Of a DNA stretch of 43,179 nucleotides, positions 16,206 to 24,469 are shown piece after piece. The notes beneath the pieces are model-generated. The model was not told the origin of the DNA. It did no database searches and worked only from the letters and a program-made list of their open reading frames with translations. The DNA is from Sphingomonadales bacterium (GTDB lineage Bacteria; Pseudomonadota; Alphaproteobacteria; Sphingomonadales; Sphingomonadaceae), in the NCBI GenBank assembly GCA_028871475.1, contig JAGWMZ010000031.1, positions 1 to 43,179 of the forward strand. Reading direction: 5' to 3'. Position 1 is the stretch's first letter. Each line of letters starts with the position of its first letter. A program made the position numbers and the translations under genes.

Positions 16206-16706
16206 TTACGGCGTGTCGCTGCTCAGGCGATCAGCGACATGCTCCTCCGCAATGGCCACAATCTCAGCCTCATCCTTCGGCGTGAGGTAGAGCCACTCGC
16301 GCGCTGCGATCTTGCCCCAGGGCACCGGGCGCCCGCGCCGGTCTTTGCCGAAGGCGCCTTTCTCGGCACCATCCTGCATCACCCCGGAATAAATCAGCGA
16401 CGAACCCACGATCGCGGCATTCGGCGTGGCCTCACTGACGATCTGGCGCGAGAGGGCTTTACCAGGGCCGATCAGCACCCGGTCGAGGTTGCCATATCCC
16501 AGCCTTTCATACCGGGCGAGTGTCGAAGGCTTCTTGGGTGCCCAGGGCTGCCCATCGGGCCCTTTGCCGTCGACGAAATGCTGCCGGGTGATCTCGGTCA
16601 CATATTCGGCCACGTCCTGCATGATTGGGGTCATGTCGACCAGAACGGCCTTCGCCCGCGCCAGGGCAGCGCCTGCAGAGCTGATCTTGAACTCAAACTT
16701 CAGCAT
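16206..16706 (-). CDS. Virion morphogenesis protein, Mu gpG-like
   Basis: A 166-residue protein of the phage virion morphogenesis family (Mu gpG, P2 S-like). Characteristic pieces are GPDGQPWAPKKPSTLARYER, IYSGVMQDGAEKGAFG and VPWGKIAAREWLYLTPKDEAEIV. The family acts in tail completion or head-tail joining. It follows the gp30/F-like gene as in Mu. Its 3' end meets the plus-strand cargo gene tail to tail, 20 bases apart. Confidence 0.88.
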   Translation of the reverse strand: MLKFEFKISSAGAALARAKAVLVDMTPIMQDVAEYVTEITRQHFVDGKGPDGQPWAPKKPSTLARYERLGYGNLDRVLIGPGKALSRQIVSEATPNAAIVGSSLIYSGVMQDGAEKGAFGKDRRGRPVPWGKIAAREWLYLTPKDEAEIVAIAEEHVADRLSSDTP

Positions 16707-16782
16707 GATATGATCCCTCCACCTGATCGCATCGACCCGCCGGCCAATAACCGGAAACGCCCAGGGCGTATCGGAGAGGCGA

Positions 16783-18042
16783 TCAGGACTTCCCCGCCAG
16801 CTTGATGAAGAAACTGAGCAGCGTCATCGTGCGCCGCCGCTTCCAGGCCTCCCAGCGCGTCACATAAGTCTCGCCGTCGATCTCCACTGCGATCTCGAAA
16901 ACCGGCATCTTATGACCGTCTGAGATGCCCACATAACGCGGCATGCCCTGGTTGAGCACGTCGGGTAGCAGGGCGAAGTCGTCGGCGGTGACGCCGCGCT
17001 GTCCCTGCTTGCGTTCTGCCTGGTCGTCGGCATGCTGATCACGCACATGCGTCACCTCGTCCGGCGAGAGCGAGAAGTCGAACCCCTGCGCCTTCACCGC
17101 GCTATCGGCAGCGATCCCGTCGGCCTGGGCACTGGTAAGCAAGCCGAGCGTGCGGCCGGGCTCGGGTGTCTCACCATCGTTCCAGATGCGCTGGGCATAG
17201 CGGCGCGCATCGTCGGCGGTGGTGGGCAGGTTCCGATAGGCGATGGCCATGGCATCGCGCTGCCCCTCCGGCACCACCTCCATGAAGGCCTTGGCCACGC
17301 GGTAATCCCAACTGCCGATCTTGCTGGCCAGGGCGTTGACCGTCTCGGCCACCGCAGCGCCGGGCGCATAACCCCATCCTTTGCCGATGCCGACCATCTG
17401 GCCCGTCTTCCTGTCGATCGAGCGCCAGTTGTCAGGCAGCGCCTTGGACAGATCGCCGCCCAGGCGCGCCACCATCTGCGCCGATCGAGCACCAACGACA
17501 TAGCAGGAGCAACCCCAGTCCGAAGGCGGATAATGGGTGCGCCAGAAGATATGGTTCGGCGCCAGGGCAACGCCATTCCAGCTCAGGTGCTGCGGGCGCG
17601 GCTCCTGGCTCGCACCGTGGCGGTAAACCCAATAGGCGTAATTGCCCTCCAGGAGCTGCGCGTGGCGCCCGGCCGCATAGCTGGTGTAGCTATTCGTTCG
17701 GAAGATCGTTTTGACGCGCCACGCTTCGCCCTGGACTGAGCCTTCGCCGGTCCAGCCTGTCCACCCGTTTGCCGCGACGGCCGCTTTGAAGTCCTTGCGG
17801 AACTCCTCGATGCCGCGCCCCTGGCTGATGGCCTTGTCCACTGCCGTGGACAGATCGGTGAGCAGGTCGGCCGAGGCGGCGCCGGCCACCATGAAGGCCG
17901 TATCGTGCGCCTCGGCCTGCATATCGTCCCAGCGCTGAGTGGGCACGAGGTTGCCCAGCTTCTGGCGGAAAAAAGCGACCTGCTGGGGGAACGGCTTGGC
18001 GAAGGCGCCGGATACGGCAGAAGGATGCGGTGCGTCAGCCAT
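16783..18042 (-). CDS. Minor head morphogenesis protein, Mu gpF (gp30)-like
   Basis: A 419-residue protein with the SPP1 gp7/Mu F head-morphogenesis region at about 100-190: RTNSYTSYAAGRHAQLLEG, then PRPQHLSWNGVALAPN and THYPPSDWGCSCYV, with the family's conserved His, Pro-Pro and WGC-C residues. The C-terminal part (about 310-410) carries DEVTHVRDQHADD and TYVTRWEAWKRRRT and may be a separate domain resembling phage barnase-type or MuF C-terminal domains. A few copies of such proteins sit near the portal and aid DNA packaging. Its start overlaps a 41-codon ORF. Confidence 0.88.
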   Translation of the reverse strand: MADAPHPSAVSGAFAKPFPQQVAFFRQKLGNLVPTQRWDDMQAEAHDTAFMVAGAASADLLTDLSTAVDKAISQGRGIEEFRKDFKAAVAANGWTGWTGEGSVQGEAWRVKTIFRTNSYTSYAAGRHAQLLEGNYAYWVYRHGASQEPRPQHLSWNGVALAPNHIFWRTHYPPSDWGCSCYVVGARSAQMVARLGGDLSKALPDNWRSIDRKTGQMVGIGKGWGYAPGAAVAETVNALASKIGSWDYRVAKAFMEVVPEGQRDAMAIAYRNLPTTADDARRYAQRIWNDGETPEPGRTLGLLTSAQADGIAADSAVKAQGFDFSLSPDEVTHVRDQHADDQAERKQGQRGVTADDFALLPDVLNQGMPRYVGISDGHKMPVFEIAVEIDGETYVTRWEAWKRRRTMTLLSFFIKLAGKS

Positions 18043-18160
18043 GAACAGCCGCCAGAGGCGCCTTAAGAAGCGCTAAGAAGCAGGGTGACGCGCTCGCGCG
18101 GGGGATCGGACGCCCCACACGCCTCACGGGGCTCCTGAGCGGAAATTTCATAGGCGTCAT
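18035..18160 (-). CDS. Possible 41-residue linking ORF
   Basis: This short frame (MTPMKFPLRSPVRRVGRPIP...) starts with ATGA overlapping the stop of the DUF1643 gene and ends inside the first codons of the head protein gene. It is basic and proline-rich without recognisable features. It may only keep ribosomes moving between the two genes, or may be the remnant left when the DUF1643 gene was inserted. Coding status is uncertain. Confidence 0.3.
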   Translation of the reverse strand: MTPMKFPLRSPVRRVGRPIPRASASPCFLALLKAPLAAVHG

Positions 18161-18726
18161 GCCGCCTTCCACAGAATGGGTTTCTGGTCTGCCGGAATGC
18201 GATGACGGCCACGGGCCATAGGATGGGTTGGCGCCCCCCATTTGGTCTTTCCCCAGCACCATAGATCAGGATAGGGCGCCTCGCCGCTCTGGATCTCCTC
18301 GATGACGTGATCCAGCCAAAGGCACTCGCGTGCGATGCTACCCCAGCAGACAAAGACCTGATCCGCTCGCTTTGCCTCTGCGACTACTACGGGCAGGTTG
18401 ACGAAATACAGCTCGTCGCGGGCAGCCCAATCGCCACAGTCGATCCCGTCCACTCGCTCGTAGACATCTGCAGGCTTGGCGCTGCACCATGGGTAGAGAT
18501 TAACGGCTGTGTAGCCACCGAACCCGAAAAGCTGGAACCACTTGTTCCACCAGAGCGAGGTTGGATCTTCCTTAGCGCCATCGGCAGCGGATGGATTGTG
18601 CCCGATCACGCACGCCAAGGGCCCGGCCCCCCAGCGGCGGATCAAACGCAGGCGGTTCTTGCCGTCAAAGTCGGCGCGGCGCTGCATGATGGGGGCGCCC
18701 AACAGATCGAGCGGCTCGGCCTTCAT
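18157..18726 (-). CDS. DUF1643 family protein, inserted cargo gene
   Basis: A 189-residue protein with DUF1643 signatures: ACVIGHNPSAADGAKEDPTS, then FGGYTAVNLYPWCSAKPADV, a VFVCWGSIA segment and a C-terminal WGKTKWGAPTHPM. Members are found in many phages and mobile elements; their biochemical function is unknown to me. The gene overlaps the portal stop by 4 bases and lies where Mu has nothing between gp29 and gp30, so it is an added gene kept in the late operon, possibly acting in host take-over. Confidence 0.85.
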   Translation of the reverse strand: MKAEPLDLLGAPIMQRRADFDGKNRLRLIRRWGAGPLACVIGHNPSAADGAKEDPTSLWWNKWFQLFGFGGYTAVNLYPWCSAKPADVYERVDGIDCGDWAARDELYFVNLPVVVAEAKRADQVFVCWGSIARECLWLDHVIEEIQSGEAPYPDLWCWGKTKWGAPTHPMARGRHRIPADQKPILWKAA

Positions 18727-20309
18727 CTGCTTTCATCCACCAGATCCGAGCGCCCCGCCGCCTGCGCCGAGAGCAGCCCGGCTGCGAGCACGTCGGCCAG
18801 CTTGCTGGCATCGAGCGCTGGGAAGGCGTTAGCGAGCATCTGCTGGAACTCTGCCAGATCCTGCGCCTTGCCGAGCATCGCCTCGATCGTCGCCACCATC
18901 TGGTCGATCGCGGGCTGCCCTTTGCCTTGCATCGCAGCCGCGATCTGGGCGGCAGGATGTGCTGGCGCGGCGACCTGGGGCGCTCCCTGTGCAGATTGCA
19001 GCGCGAGAATAGCGGACTGCAGCGCCAGCGACGGAACATCGGTCTTGGGCGACGGATGAAGCAACTCTGCGCCCTCGTCGGGATCGGACAGGCCGAGCTT
19101 GTCACGCACTTCCGAGGCCTGCACCTTCAGCCCCAGCGGCACCAGGAGACTGAGGCTATCGGTCAGTTGCTTGATGTCCTCTTGCGCCGGGCGGGCGATG
19201 ACCAGACGCGGATAGCGCTTGGACGGCCCATATTCGAGATCGCACCAGGGCCGGATCAAATCCCGGTTGAGAACAGCGGCCAGCGCGCGACAGTCTGCCG
19301 CCTCGATGTCCTGCTGTACCTGCCGATGCTCCTGGCTGACTGCATGGCCTCCCGAGATCGCGTCGGTGGTCGTTGTCTGCCCCAGCACCGCCTTGGACAT
19401 CTGCTGATCAAGCCAGTTGGCGCGCTTCTCATAGACTTCCGCCCCGGCCGAGACATTCTTCATCTCGATAAACTCCATTTCCATGGAGGCCGGGATGATA
19501 GCGGCACAATCGCCCGCGATGTTGGCTACTGCGCGATAGAGCGTGCGCTTGTCGTCCTCGCTCGCGCCCTCTTTGAATTTGCCCAAGCGAACGGGCTGAC
19601 CATAGGTCTGGGTGAAGATCGTCCAGTCGCGCTGCGTGAAAGCCTTGAACATCCATGCCCAGGCCGCGAGGCGCGCGATGCCCGAGCGCAATGGCAGGCC
19701 CGATTTCGCCTTGAGGTTGGCATAGATGAATTTGGAGCCGGGCAGCGGGCAATCCACACCATTGCCGTCCAGGCCGCCGCGCAGCATCGGCGTGCGCAGT
19801 GTGGTGCGGTCGAACCTGAACCACCGGGGGTCGCGCCATTCCAGGCGCTGAGGCTGCCACTGACCTTCGGACGTGTCCCAGATGATCTCGGTAAAGCTGA
19901 CACCCTTGCCGATCGCGTCCAGGATATCGAAGATCTCGTCGGCCAGCTCGTCGCGCTTCAGCCATTCACGCACCATGTCAGCGCGGGCGACGTCTTCGGG
20001 ATCGTCGGAGGCCGCCTCCACCGTGATCTCGATCTGCGCAACGCTGCGCTTGCGGGTGCCAAGGATGCCCGCATAGTGCAGGTCGCGCTCCTCGATCAGC
20101 TCGGCCAGCTCGAAATAGTCCAGCGGCTCGCCCTGATCAGCGGCGCGCAGGATGGTAGCCAGGCGCTCGGGGTTCAACCCATTGGCCGGATACCCTGCGA
20201 TCGGCGAACGCACGCCGGCCATCGTCGGCACGGCCACGTCCCTGGTCAGCAACTCGCGCAGGATAGGCTGGCCCTGCAGGTCCACCAGCCCGGTATCAAT
20301 CATCGGCAT
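18723..20309 (-). CDS. Portal protein, Mu gp29-like (DUF935)
   Basis: A 528-residue protein of the DUF935 portal type. It begins with MPMIDTGLVDLQGQPILREL and has the core FELAELIEERDLHYAGIL followed by TRKRSVAQ and later MVREWLKRDELADEIFDILD. The C-terminal third is Gln/Ala-rich and helical. It forms the DNA entry ring at one vertex, working with the terminase upstream. Length agrees with Mu gp29 (about 512). ATG at 20309 is used; a second ATG lies two codons inside. Confidence 0.92.
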   Translation of the reverse strand: MPMIDTGLVDLQGQPILRELLTRDVAVPTMAGVRSPIAGYPANGLNPERLATILRAADQGEPLDYFELAELIEERDLHYAGILGTRKRSVAQIEITVEAASDDPEDVARADMVREWLKRDELADEIFDILDAIGKGVSFTEIIWDTSEGQWQPQRLEWRDPRWFRFDRTTLRTPMLRGGLDGNGVDCPLPGSKFIYANLKAKSGLPLRSGIARLAAWAWMFKAFTQRDWTIFTQTYGQPVRLGKFKEGASEDDKRTLYRAVANIAGDCAAIIPASMEMEFIEMKNVSAGAEVYEKRANWLDQQMSKAVLGQTTTTDAISGGHAVSQEHRQVQQDIEAADCRALAAVLNRDLIRPWCDLEYGPSKRYPRLVIARPAQEDIKQLTDSLSLLVPLGLKVQASEVRDKLGLSDPDEGAELLHPSPKTDVPSLALQSAILALQSAQGAPQVAAPAHPAAQIAAAMQGKGQPAIDQMVATIEAMLGKAQDLAEFQQMLANAFPALDASKLADVLAAGLLSAQAAGRSDLVDESR

Positions 20310-20364
20310 GTCTTGCTCCCGGAAACAGAAAAGGGCGGGACCAACCCGCCAGCGCCCGCCGCGC

Positions 20365-22062
20365 TCACATCACACCTCCGCCGCGCAGTCGGGCGCCCAG
20401 CGGCGGCCGGTATGGATCGCGGCTGAAGTCGTCGTGATCGTCGGGACGGTTCCAGCTCGATCCGCCACCCTCGCGCCGGACGGGTTCATAACCATAGGCA
20501 ATGCCGTCCTGACGCGAGGCGAAATAGGTCAGGATGCCCGCGATCGCCGTGTCGCCGTGTCGATCGAGCCCGTCGCTGCCCTTGTAGCGCATGTCCTCGG
20601 GCACACGGACCACGCCATTGACGTACTGGAGCGCCTGATGGTCGCGCACCACGTCGTCATCGGCCGCGATGAACACGGAACCATCGCCGATCGCCTCGAT
20701 ATAGGCCGGACTGTTCTCGCCATACCAACCGGCGCTGAGCTTGATCTCGGAGATCCGCTCGCCCCACTTCTGCGCCGCGACCTCGGCGAGGTAGGCGCCA
20801 TTGCCTGTGGCGTCGAAGGCGCCATGACCAAAGCGGGGGATCTGCTCGCCCACGAAGAACAGGATATCGCGCTGGGTCTCGAAGGGCACATTGCGCATTT
20901 CGATGACGAGGCGCCAGCGCCGTACCAGATCCTGCCCCAGCTCCTGGACGATCAGATCGGAGGAGTCGCCGCTGCGCGCGAAGTCCTGGCCAAGATCGTG
21001 GCGTCGCTTCTGATCGAGCCCCTTGAGGTGGGGCAAGACATGGAGGCGCAGCCATTCCTGCGTCTTGCGTGTGCGATCGGGCTTGGGCAGCGATTTGAAG
21101 CTGTCCGGCAGAACCAGGCGCACGACGGGCACGTCCTTGATCGTGGCCTGCTCGATCATCACCCGCGACAGGGCGGCGCCCTCGGCATCTGAGGGGATGC
21201 CGTCCAGTTCCTGGCGCATCTTGCTCAGGCGCGTGCCATAGGCGCCACGGATAAGCGCCTCCCAGGCCTGCTCTGCCTCGGGGCTGTAAGGCTTGCCCTT
21301 CATCAGGCAGACGCGCTTGAAAAGACCATTCTCAACCGCCGCTGAGAAGGGAATGAAATGCACCTTGAAGGGGTTCTTACCCGCCTCGGCCTCGCGGATC
21401 AGCTCGTTGAACGGATTGAGCACGCCATTGTGCGAGGAGATCACGCGGATCTTGCCGCCCCAGATCAGCAGGGCGTTCACCGCGTCGATCACGTCGCGGA
21501 CGTTCTTGTGGAAGGCCGCCTCGTCGATCACCACCACGCCCTGCAAGCCGCGGATGTTCTCCGGGCGCGATGACAGCGCCTCGACGCGGTAGCCACTGGC
21601 GAAGGTGACGCGATAGGCAGAGATGTCCTTGGAGGTGCCGTCCTCGCGCTCGTCCTTGAAGAGGAACTCCTCGATCTCGACCAGCTCCTTCGCCACCACA
21701 CGCGCGAAGTGGGCGACATAGCCGATGAACTCGCGGCCCTTGTCCTTGGTGTCACCGATGTAGAACACATTATCACCGCCGGCTGCACGAGACGCGGCGG
21801 CGATCAGTGTGTCATCCAGTGCTTCGGCAAAGGTGATGCCGGTGCGGCGGCCCTTGGCGGCGATCTTGAGGTCGCTGGGATCTTCCAGCCATTCGCGCTG
21901 ATGCTTCATCAGCACGCCCTCGGCCAGCGGGTCGAGATCGTCGGGGATCTCGGCGCCGCGCGGCAGTTCGCCCGGCAGTGCCGCGCCAGGGTCGCGCGAC
22001 AGGACCGGGGCGTTGGCCTCGGGCGGCGTCAGGCCGGTGGTCGAGAGAAGCTGTTCGGTCAT
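20365..22062 (-). CDS. Terminase large subunit, Mu gp28-like
   Basis: A 565-residue packaging motor. The ATPase part shows a Walker A-like KGRRTGIT at about 70-77 and a Walker B VVVIDEA at 176-182. The nuclease part has acidic positions at GQDFARSGD (D360) and FDATGNG (D418), and a later GDTAIA. Mu-type terminases cut within host DNA by a headful mechanism, so virions should carry host sequence at their ends. The ATG overlaps the stop of the small-subunit gene (ATGA). Confidence 0.93.
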   Translation of the reverse strand: MTEQLLSTTGLTPPEANAPVLSRDPGAALPGELPRGAEIPDDLDPLAEGVLMKHQREWLEDPSDLKIAAKGRRTGITFAEALDDTLIAAASRAAGGDNVFYIGDTKDKGREFIGYVAHFARVVAKELVEIEEFLFKDEREDGTSKDISAYRVTFASGYRVEALSSRPENIRGLQGVVVIDEAAFHKNVRDVIDAVNALLIWGGKIRVISSHNGVLNPFNELIREAEAGKNPFKVHFIPFSAAVENGLFKRVCLMKGKPYSPEAEQAWEALIRGAYGTRLSKMRQELDGIPSDAEGAALSRVMIEQATIKDVPVVRLVLPDSFKSLPKPDRTRKTQEWLRLHVLPHLKGLDQKRRHDLGQDFARSGDSSDLIVQELGQDLVRRWRLVIEMRNVPFETQRDILFFVGEQIPRFGHGAFDATGNGAYLAEVAAQKWGERISEIKLSAGWYGENSPAYIEAIGDGSVFIAADDDVVRDHQALQYVNGVVRVPEDMRYKGSDGLDRHGDTAIAGILTYFASRQDGIAYGYEPVRREGGGSSWNRPDDHDDFSRDPYRPPLGARLRGGGVM

Positions 22063-22697
22063 ACTGCCAGCCCAAGCACGCCGCGCCGGATCGCCCGAAC
22101 GCGGTCCTCCGACAGCCCTGCTTCGGTCGCAATCTTTGTCGCGGCATCGGCAGCTTCAGTCTCAGCTTTGGCTCGCTCGGCAGCTAGCGCCTCGCGTTCC
22201 TGCTCTTCGCGCTGCTCCTGGCGATCACGGCGCTGCAGTTCGGAAGTGCGGGCAAGCGTGGATGACAGGCGCTGCAGGGCCAGCGTAGCTTGGCCCAAAG
22301 CCTTGGGGTCGGGCTCTTCGTCGCCCATCACCAGCTCAATGATCCGGTGCTTGAGCAGCTCCACCGCGCCGATCATGCTGTCACTGCGGTCGCCGGGTGC
22401 CAGGCGCGACAGAACCGTGCTGGTAATCGCGCGGCTCGCCTCGATCTTGCGGACCTCGATCGCCATGCGCACCGAATACCGGCTGAAGGCGCCCTTGCTG
22501 ACGCCCTTCTGGCCCTTATCGGCAAGACGGGCGTTGAACTGCTTGAGGATTTCCGTCTGCGGCATCTTGCGCTCGCGCAGCTCGGTATTCGCCCAGGCGA
22601 TATCCTCGTCACACTCCTCGGGCAGCATGTCGATCGACGACAGGCGACCGCGACCTTCCCGCCGCTCGGATTCAGGTGTGGCGTCCAGCTCGCTCAC
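22059..22697 (-). CDS. Terminase small subunit, Mu gp27-like (DUF3486)
   Basis: A 212-residue helical protein of the DUF3486 type: an N-terminal helix-turn-helix like region (LSSIDMLPEECDEDIAWANT, QTEILKQFNARLADKG), then FSRYSVRMAIEVRKIEASRA and a C-terminal coiled coil rich in Glu, Arg and Ala. It probably recognises the phage pac end and brings in the large subunit, whose gene follows with a 4-base overlap. The start is a GTG at 22697. Confidence 0.88.
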   Translation of the reverse strand: MSELDATPESERREGRGRLSSIDMLPEECDEDIAWANTELRERKMPQTEILKQFNARLADKGQKGVSKGAFSRYSVRMAIEVRKIEASRAITSTVLSRLAPGDRSDSMIGAVELLKHRIIELVMGDEEPDPKALGQATLALQRLSSTLARTSELQRRDRQEQREEQEREALAAERAKAETEAADAATKIATEAGLSEDRVRAIRRGVLGLAV

Positions 22698-22700
22698 GGC

Positions 22701-23015
22701 TCACTCCACATCGGCGGGCGCAGTGATGCCCGAAAGGCGCGTGCGCTGCTCGACATGGTCGCGCCCGGTACGGGTGAGAACGGCGATGCTCACCGGGCCA
22801 AGACCGGGGAGATCGGATTTCGTCAGCCGGATTGCCCCCATGGATTTTAGCCAGTCGAGCTGTGTCTCGATCCATTCGCGCGGGCGGCGAGGCACCACGG
22901 CTTCGACGATCCGGGCAAGTGAGCGGCTGTTGAGCGTGGCATCGTCCTGTTGGGCCAGCTCGGCCAGGATGGCGAGACGCGCGTCTTCCGCGCAACGCTG
23001 ATCGTAGTTGCTCAC
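22701..23015 (-). CDS. Mu gp26-like protein (VpaChn25_0724 type)
   Basis: A 104-residue protein with a winged-helix look: DARLAILAELAQQDDATLNS, then RREWIETQ-like PREWIETQLDWLKSMGAIRL and LTRTGRDHVEQRTRL. The pattern and place before the small terminase correspond to Mu gp26 and the VpaChn25_0724 group. The fold suggests DNA binding, but the function is not established to my knowledge. GTG start overlapping the stop of the gp25-like gene (GTGA). Confidence 0.8.
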   Translation of the reverse strand: MSNYDQRCAEDARLAILAELAQQDDATLNSRSLARIVEAVVPRRPREWIETQLDWLKSMGAIRLTKSDLPGLGPVSIAVLTRTGRDHVEQRTRLSGITAPADVE

Positions 23016-23347
23016 GCTTTGCTCCTCAAAAAATCGTCGAGCCGATCAACAACGCGATGCACGATCGCCAGCTCGGTCTTGACGCTGGTGATCTCATTTT
23101 CGACGCGGCTTACGTCCGCCTTGGTCGGGAGATGGCGGATCTCGTCCTCGACGCGCTGGATGCGGCGGTCGTGCTTCTTCAGCTCCTGCAGCGTCTGATC
23201 GTCATTTTCCTCGACAGACATCTCGATCTTGTCGACGCGAGTGCCCAGGTCGCGGGCCGGGCGGCTGATCCATGCCCACAGCACATTCCCGACACTGAGC
23301 ATCAGCGCGAAAACGCCCATCCATTTCGAGACATCATCAAGCGACAC
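23012..23347 (-). CDS. Mu gp25-like membrane-anchored coiled-coil protein (DUF2730)
   Basis: A 111-residue protein with one N-terminal membrane segment (WMGVFALMLSVGNVLWAWI) followed by a long charged coiled coil (TRVDKIEMSVEENDDQTLQ, ADVSRVENEITSVKTEL). This is the DUF2730 architecture of Mu gp25. I chose the GTG at 23347, because AAAGGA lies about 7 bases upstream and the longer frame runs into the preceding gene. Its role is unknown; a membrane-linked function in lysis or packaging is a guess from position. Confidence 0.82.
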   Translation of the reverse strand: MSLDDVSKWMGVFALMLSVGNVLWAWISRPARDLGTRVDKIEMSVEENDDQTLQELKKHDRRIQRVEDEIRHLPTKADVSRVENEITSVKTELAIVHRVVDRLDDFLRSKA

Positions 23348-23558
23348 GCATCGTCCTTTCATAGTGCTTCTGGCAGTCGATGCAGCGCTCTGCCGATGGA
23401 AGCGCCGCCTTGCGGGCGGCGCTGATGGGTTCGTCACATTCGACGCAAACGTCTTCGCCCTCGGCGGCCAGCTCGGCCTGGATCAGCGCGATCGAACAGT
23501 CGCGCTCGCGAGCGACCATCGCCTCGGCAGCCTCGATCATCTGTTCGGTGACCTTCAC
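23337..23558 (-). CDS. DksA/TraR-type C4 zinc finger protein
   Basis: A 73-residue protein with an N-terminal helical hairpin part and the zinc motif CVECDEPISAARKAALP followed by CIDC near the C-terminus, matching the TraR/phage DksA-like family. Plasmid TraR and phage versions bind RNA polymerase through the secondary channel and shift promoter choice without ppGpp. Here it may favour late phage promoters over host ones. GTG start overlapping the upstream stop. Confidence 0.88.
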   Translation of the reverse strand: MKVTEQMIEAAEAMVARERDCSIALIQAELAAEGEDVCVECDEPISAARKAALPSAERCIDCQKHYERTMRVA

Positions 23559-23761
23559 TTCCCGAACCTCGCCAGATGGCGGCGGCGCTGAAGCGAAGCG
23601 GCAGCGCGCGCGCGGCCCCGCAAGCGGCGACGGCGGCGTTTGCTGTCCGCTTCAACCGAAAGAAGGTGGACGATGTGCGCGCGGCGGCGGCGTGCGCGGG
23701 CATAGTAGCTTTCCACCATGGCCATCGACGCCGCCCTGGCACAAAGGCCAAGCAGCATCAT
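23555..23761 (-). CDS. Small arginine-rich protein, unknown
   Basis: A 68-residue, strongly basic protein with two Arg clusters (YYARARRRRAHIVHLL, DSKRRRRRLRGRARAA). Its ATGATG start overlaps the stop of the preceding gene and its stop overlaps the GTG of the DksA-like gene, so it is part of the coupled chain. The composition suggests nucleic acid contact, but GC-rich antisense frames often look basic, so coding status is only moderately certain. Confidence 0.5.
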   Translation of the reverse strand: MMLLGLCARAASMAMVESYYARARRRRAHIVHLLSVEADSKRRRRRLRGRARAAASLQRRRHLARFGK

Positions 23762-23946
23762 CGCGTCACCAAAATATGCTCGAGTGCGGCGACGATTTCC
23801 GAGGTCAGCTCGATCCGCACCTCGGTATCGCGAGGATCGACGGGCAGTCGCCGCATCGTCATGGCACCGCCCTCATCAAGCAGCACCACCGGGCGCCCTT
23901 GCGCGTCTTTTCCCAGGGCGTGGGTTTTCTTCCCGGGCGCGCTCAC
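23758..23946 (-). CDS. Small hypothetical protein of the lysis region
   Basis: A 62-residue protein (APGKKTHALGKDAQGRPVVL, then RRLPVDPRDTEVRIELTSEI) with a GTG start overlapping the Rz1-like stop as GTGA. The sequence alternates strands and a final helix. I recognise no family. It belongs by overlap to the lysis/late operon. Confidence 0.6.
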   Translation of the reverse strand: MSAPGKKTHALGKDAQGRPVVLLDEGGAMTMRRLPVDPRDTEVRIELTSEIVAALEHILVTR

Positions 23947-24242
23947 TGGGCGCCCTCCGGTGGGCAGGACGTCAGCCCCGGCATCTTGAGTGCAAGATAG
24001 AATCGGCAGAGCCGCGCTCCGGCCGCGTGCAGCCGGTCGCCCCAGCTTTCGACGCTGGCGTTGTAATGCTCGAAGGCAACGTCATCGGTGGCGATATCGT
24101 CACCGGGAACCGGCTTGGCTTCCACTGCCGCCTGCAGATCCGCATGCGGTGGAAACGCGGCCGAGCTGGCGCAGGCGTTCACAAGCAAGAGCATGGGCAG
24201 CAGGGCTGAGCGCCCCACCAGTCGGTGCGGTGTCGATCGCAT
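23943..24242 (-). CDS. Outer-membrane spanin lipoprotein, Rz1-like
   Basis: A 99-residue protein whose first 24 residues form a lipoprotein signal: RSTPHR, hydrophobic LLPMLLLVN, then the lipobox LVNAC with Cys24 as the predicted lipid-bearing residue. The gene starts inside the Rz-like gene in another frame and runs beyond its end, a known spanin layout. The mature part would reach from the outer membrane to the inner-membrane spanin and complete lysis by joining the two membranes. Confidence 0.8.
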   Translation of the reverse strand: MRSTPHRLVGRSALLPMLLLVNACASSAAFPPHADLQAAVEAKPVPGDDIATDDVAFEHYNASVESWGDRLHAAGARLCRFYLALKMPGLTSCPPEGAQ

Positions 24243-24468
24243 GGTGCAGATCCTGTTCGTTTCGGGTGTTGATGACGGCATCTTGGACGCGTTGGCCGGC
24301 GGCGGCATCGCGCGCCGTGGCAGCGGCGGCTTCCACCACCTCCTCGTGGTTGGCGATGACCTTGCGGTCATGCACCGCCAACCAGATGCCAAAGGCGGCA
24401 ATGACGCCAAGTGCGGCGAAGGCAGGCCAGAAGCGCTTGAACAGAGCAATAGCGGCGGAGATTTCCAC
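24100..24468 (-). CDS. Inner-membrane spanin, Rz-like
   Basis: A 122-residue protein with a cytoplasmic start, one membrane segment (FWPAFAALGVIAAFGIWLAV) and a periplasmic helical region (EEVVEAAAATARDAAAGQRV) typical of Rz. I chose the GTG at 24468, directly after the holin stop and with AGGAGG about 10 bases upstream. The lipoprotein partner is encoded in another frame within its 3' part. Together they act in the last lysis step of Gram-negative hosts. Confidence 0.78.
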   Translation of the reverse strand: MEISAAIALFKRFWPAFAALGVIAAFGIWLAVHDRKVIANHEEVVEAAAATARDAAAGQRVQDAVINTRNEQDLHHAIDTAPTGGALSPAAHALACERLRQLGRVSTACGSAGGSGSQAGSR

Positions 24469-24469
24469 G

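Noticed and set aside
18927..20426. 499-residue plus-strand ORF
   Set aside because: Antisense to the portal gene; no domain pattern.
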